Source of the DNA: Globomyces pollinis-pini
Lineage: Eukaryota; Chytridiomycota; Chytridiomycetes; Rhizophydiales; Globomycetaceae
Assembly: GCA_025399215.1 (NCBI GenBank)
Contig: MU621240.1
Location: 1 to 41,706 of the forward strand
Direction of reading: 5' to 3'
Length of the DNA stretch: 41,706 bases
Positions 40,649-41,706 of this stretch are shown piece after piece. The notes under the pieces are model-generated. The model was not told the origin of the DNA, made no database searches, and saw nothing but the letters and a program-made list of their open reading frames with translations. Position 1 is the first letter of the stretch. Every line of letters starts with the position of its first letter. The translations under genes were made by a program, and so were the position numbers.

Positions 40649-41706
40649 TCATTTTGTTTCAGTCTTCAACTGCATCACATTCTGTGTCAATTTTTGTAAA
40701 ACAACACCCAAACGATACGAGATAAACATATTCACTTGTGAGTGTATCGTGATAAGCGTGCAATTTATTGTCACTACCGACGCATAACTTAAATCATTAC
40801 CTATATGTGTTAAGATACAAATTCAGTTTACCAAGAATATCCGTGTTAGTTTGAATATAATTGATTATAAAGAATAAGATACAAATCAAGATTTGAATGA
40901 TAATTCCAAAAGTGAATTTTAAATCTACAGTGAGAATATTACGCTGCTTGGATGCTTGATTCAATTGGTATGTAACTAGAATTGGTGGTATAATATCGTA
41001 TAGAAATACAAATAGATACCAAAATGGCATTGATCTGGTCCAATATATGTAAGTGTCAAAAGTCATGCAATTCTTTGCCGCTGGGTTCCAACAAATTCCA
41101 AAATAAAATGAACCTGCTAATCCACAATGCAATAATAGGATAACACAACATACAGTATACTTGAACCGCAGTGTAGGTGCGGGCCTCATTATACCAAACA
41201 CGGTAAAAGTGGTCAACATTACTGTCAAGAATGTAGCAACATTTTGCAACAAACAGACAAATTCTAGAATAAAATATTGAGTATCAACATCAGGTAATGC
41301 AGTTAATGCATAATATCCAGCTGAGAAATTTGATAGTAACCAGAAAAAAAATGTGATGATTGATAACAGTAGGAATCTTCTTTTGACCTTGAAGTATCGA
41401 TAAACTGAATACGCTAATATGATCACATCACCAGTTACAGATGCATAGATGCACACATACTGTAGACGATCCCAAATATTATCACGAGTTGGAATAGCTA
41501 AATAAGTGGGCATGTATGTTATCCAAGATATCTGAATTTTGTTTTCACTCCCTTTTAGTATCCGACCCACAATCATTTCATTTGGACGCATTTCAAATTC
41601 CAATGGTTCGAAATGTAATGCCACATTGAGTAACTCACCTAAGGTAAATGAATTATTCTACCAACCTTGACAACCAGACTCTGTAAAGATACTGACAGTA
41701 CCATTT
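40649..41706 (-). CDS. Seven-helix receptor-like protein, paralogue (5' part outside window)
   Basis: Exons on the minus strand are 41706-41666 (partial), 41638-40832 and 40800-40649; introns are 27 and 31 nt. Both introns sit at exactly the same place and phase as in the 35748-37276 gene (after C-x-G, and after DxLG). The visible part holds the end of the ectodomain (TVSIFTESGCQG) and seven hydrophobic segments. Identical blocks include PFWYLFVFLYDIIPPIL, and GICWNPAAKNC is nearly so. The last exon (NDLSYASVVTINCTLITIHS, ending KTETK) completes helix seven. Roughly half the residues agree with the paralogue, so the duplication is old. The orientation is opposite to its sister. Confidence 0.88.

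Overview
The window looks like nuclear DNA of an early-diverging, AT-rich fungus, most likely a chytrid. It carries ordinary eukaryotic and fungal genes: histone H4, VPS36, RHEB, CFT1/CPSF160, an OPI1-type repressor and a Pho80-type cyclin. These are packed between large families of F-box/ankyrin genes and a seven-helix receptor-like family. The lineage is inferred from gene content, not from a phylogeny. I use the standard genetic code throughout; all gene models below were built by hand from reading frames and splice sites, and every complete multi-exon model closes to a whole number of codons.

Layout. 1-0.7 kb: the end of a histone H4 gene and a small gene remnant. 0.8-3.8 kb: three F-box/ankyrin genes on the minus strand, the first one broken. 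4-30.8 kb: a dense housekeeping block. In order it holds an unrecognised helical protein (-), an FHA/G-patch protein like AGGF1 (-), a small unknown (-), VPS36 (+), an LRR protein (-), a RUS/DUF647 membrane protein (+), an arrestin-fold protein with a C-terminal ubiquitin-interacting motif (+), a 1046-residue WD40 protein (+), RHEB (+), an F-box protein (+), CFT1 (+), a cyclin (-), an F-box/LRR protein (-) with a decayed copy of its promoter and start, and an OPI1 homologue (+). 31.3-40.3 kb: a second F-box/ankyrin cluster, again all minus strand. It has two intact genes, of 841 and 403 residues, a frameshifted one, a fragment, and a heavily decayed one that contains a 187-bp TA-flanked MITE. 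Two paralogous seven-helix proteins in opposite orientation (35.7-37.3 kb + and 40.6 kb to the edge -) bracket the last part of this cluster.

Two things stand out. First, introns are extraordinarily short: of 62 introns I could place, 58 are 24-40 nt. Three of the four exceptions (63, 82 and 115 nt) are exactly tiled by 2, 3 and 4 normal-size intron units joined head to tail at AG|GT, as if introns were concatenated with no exon between them. The fourth is a 292-nt intron in the OPI1 gene. Second, the F-box/ankyrin genes have no introns, use an unusual 31-residue (93-bp) ankyrin unit, lie all on one strand, and show many stages of birth and decay (internal deletion, frameshift, transposon insertion). 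The functional reading, variable substrate adaptors for SCF ubiquitin ligases, is inference. Nothing was checked against databases or RNA.
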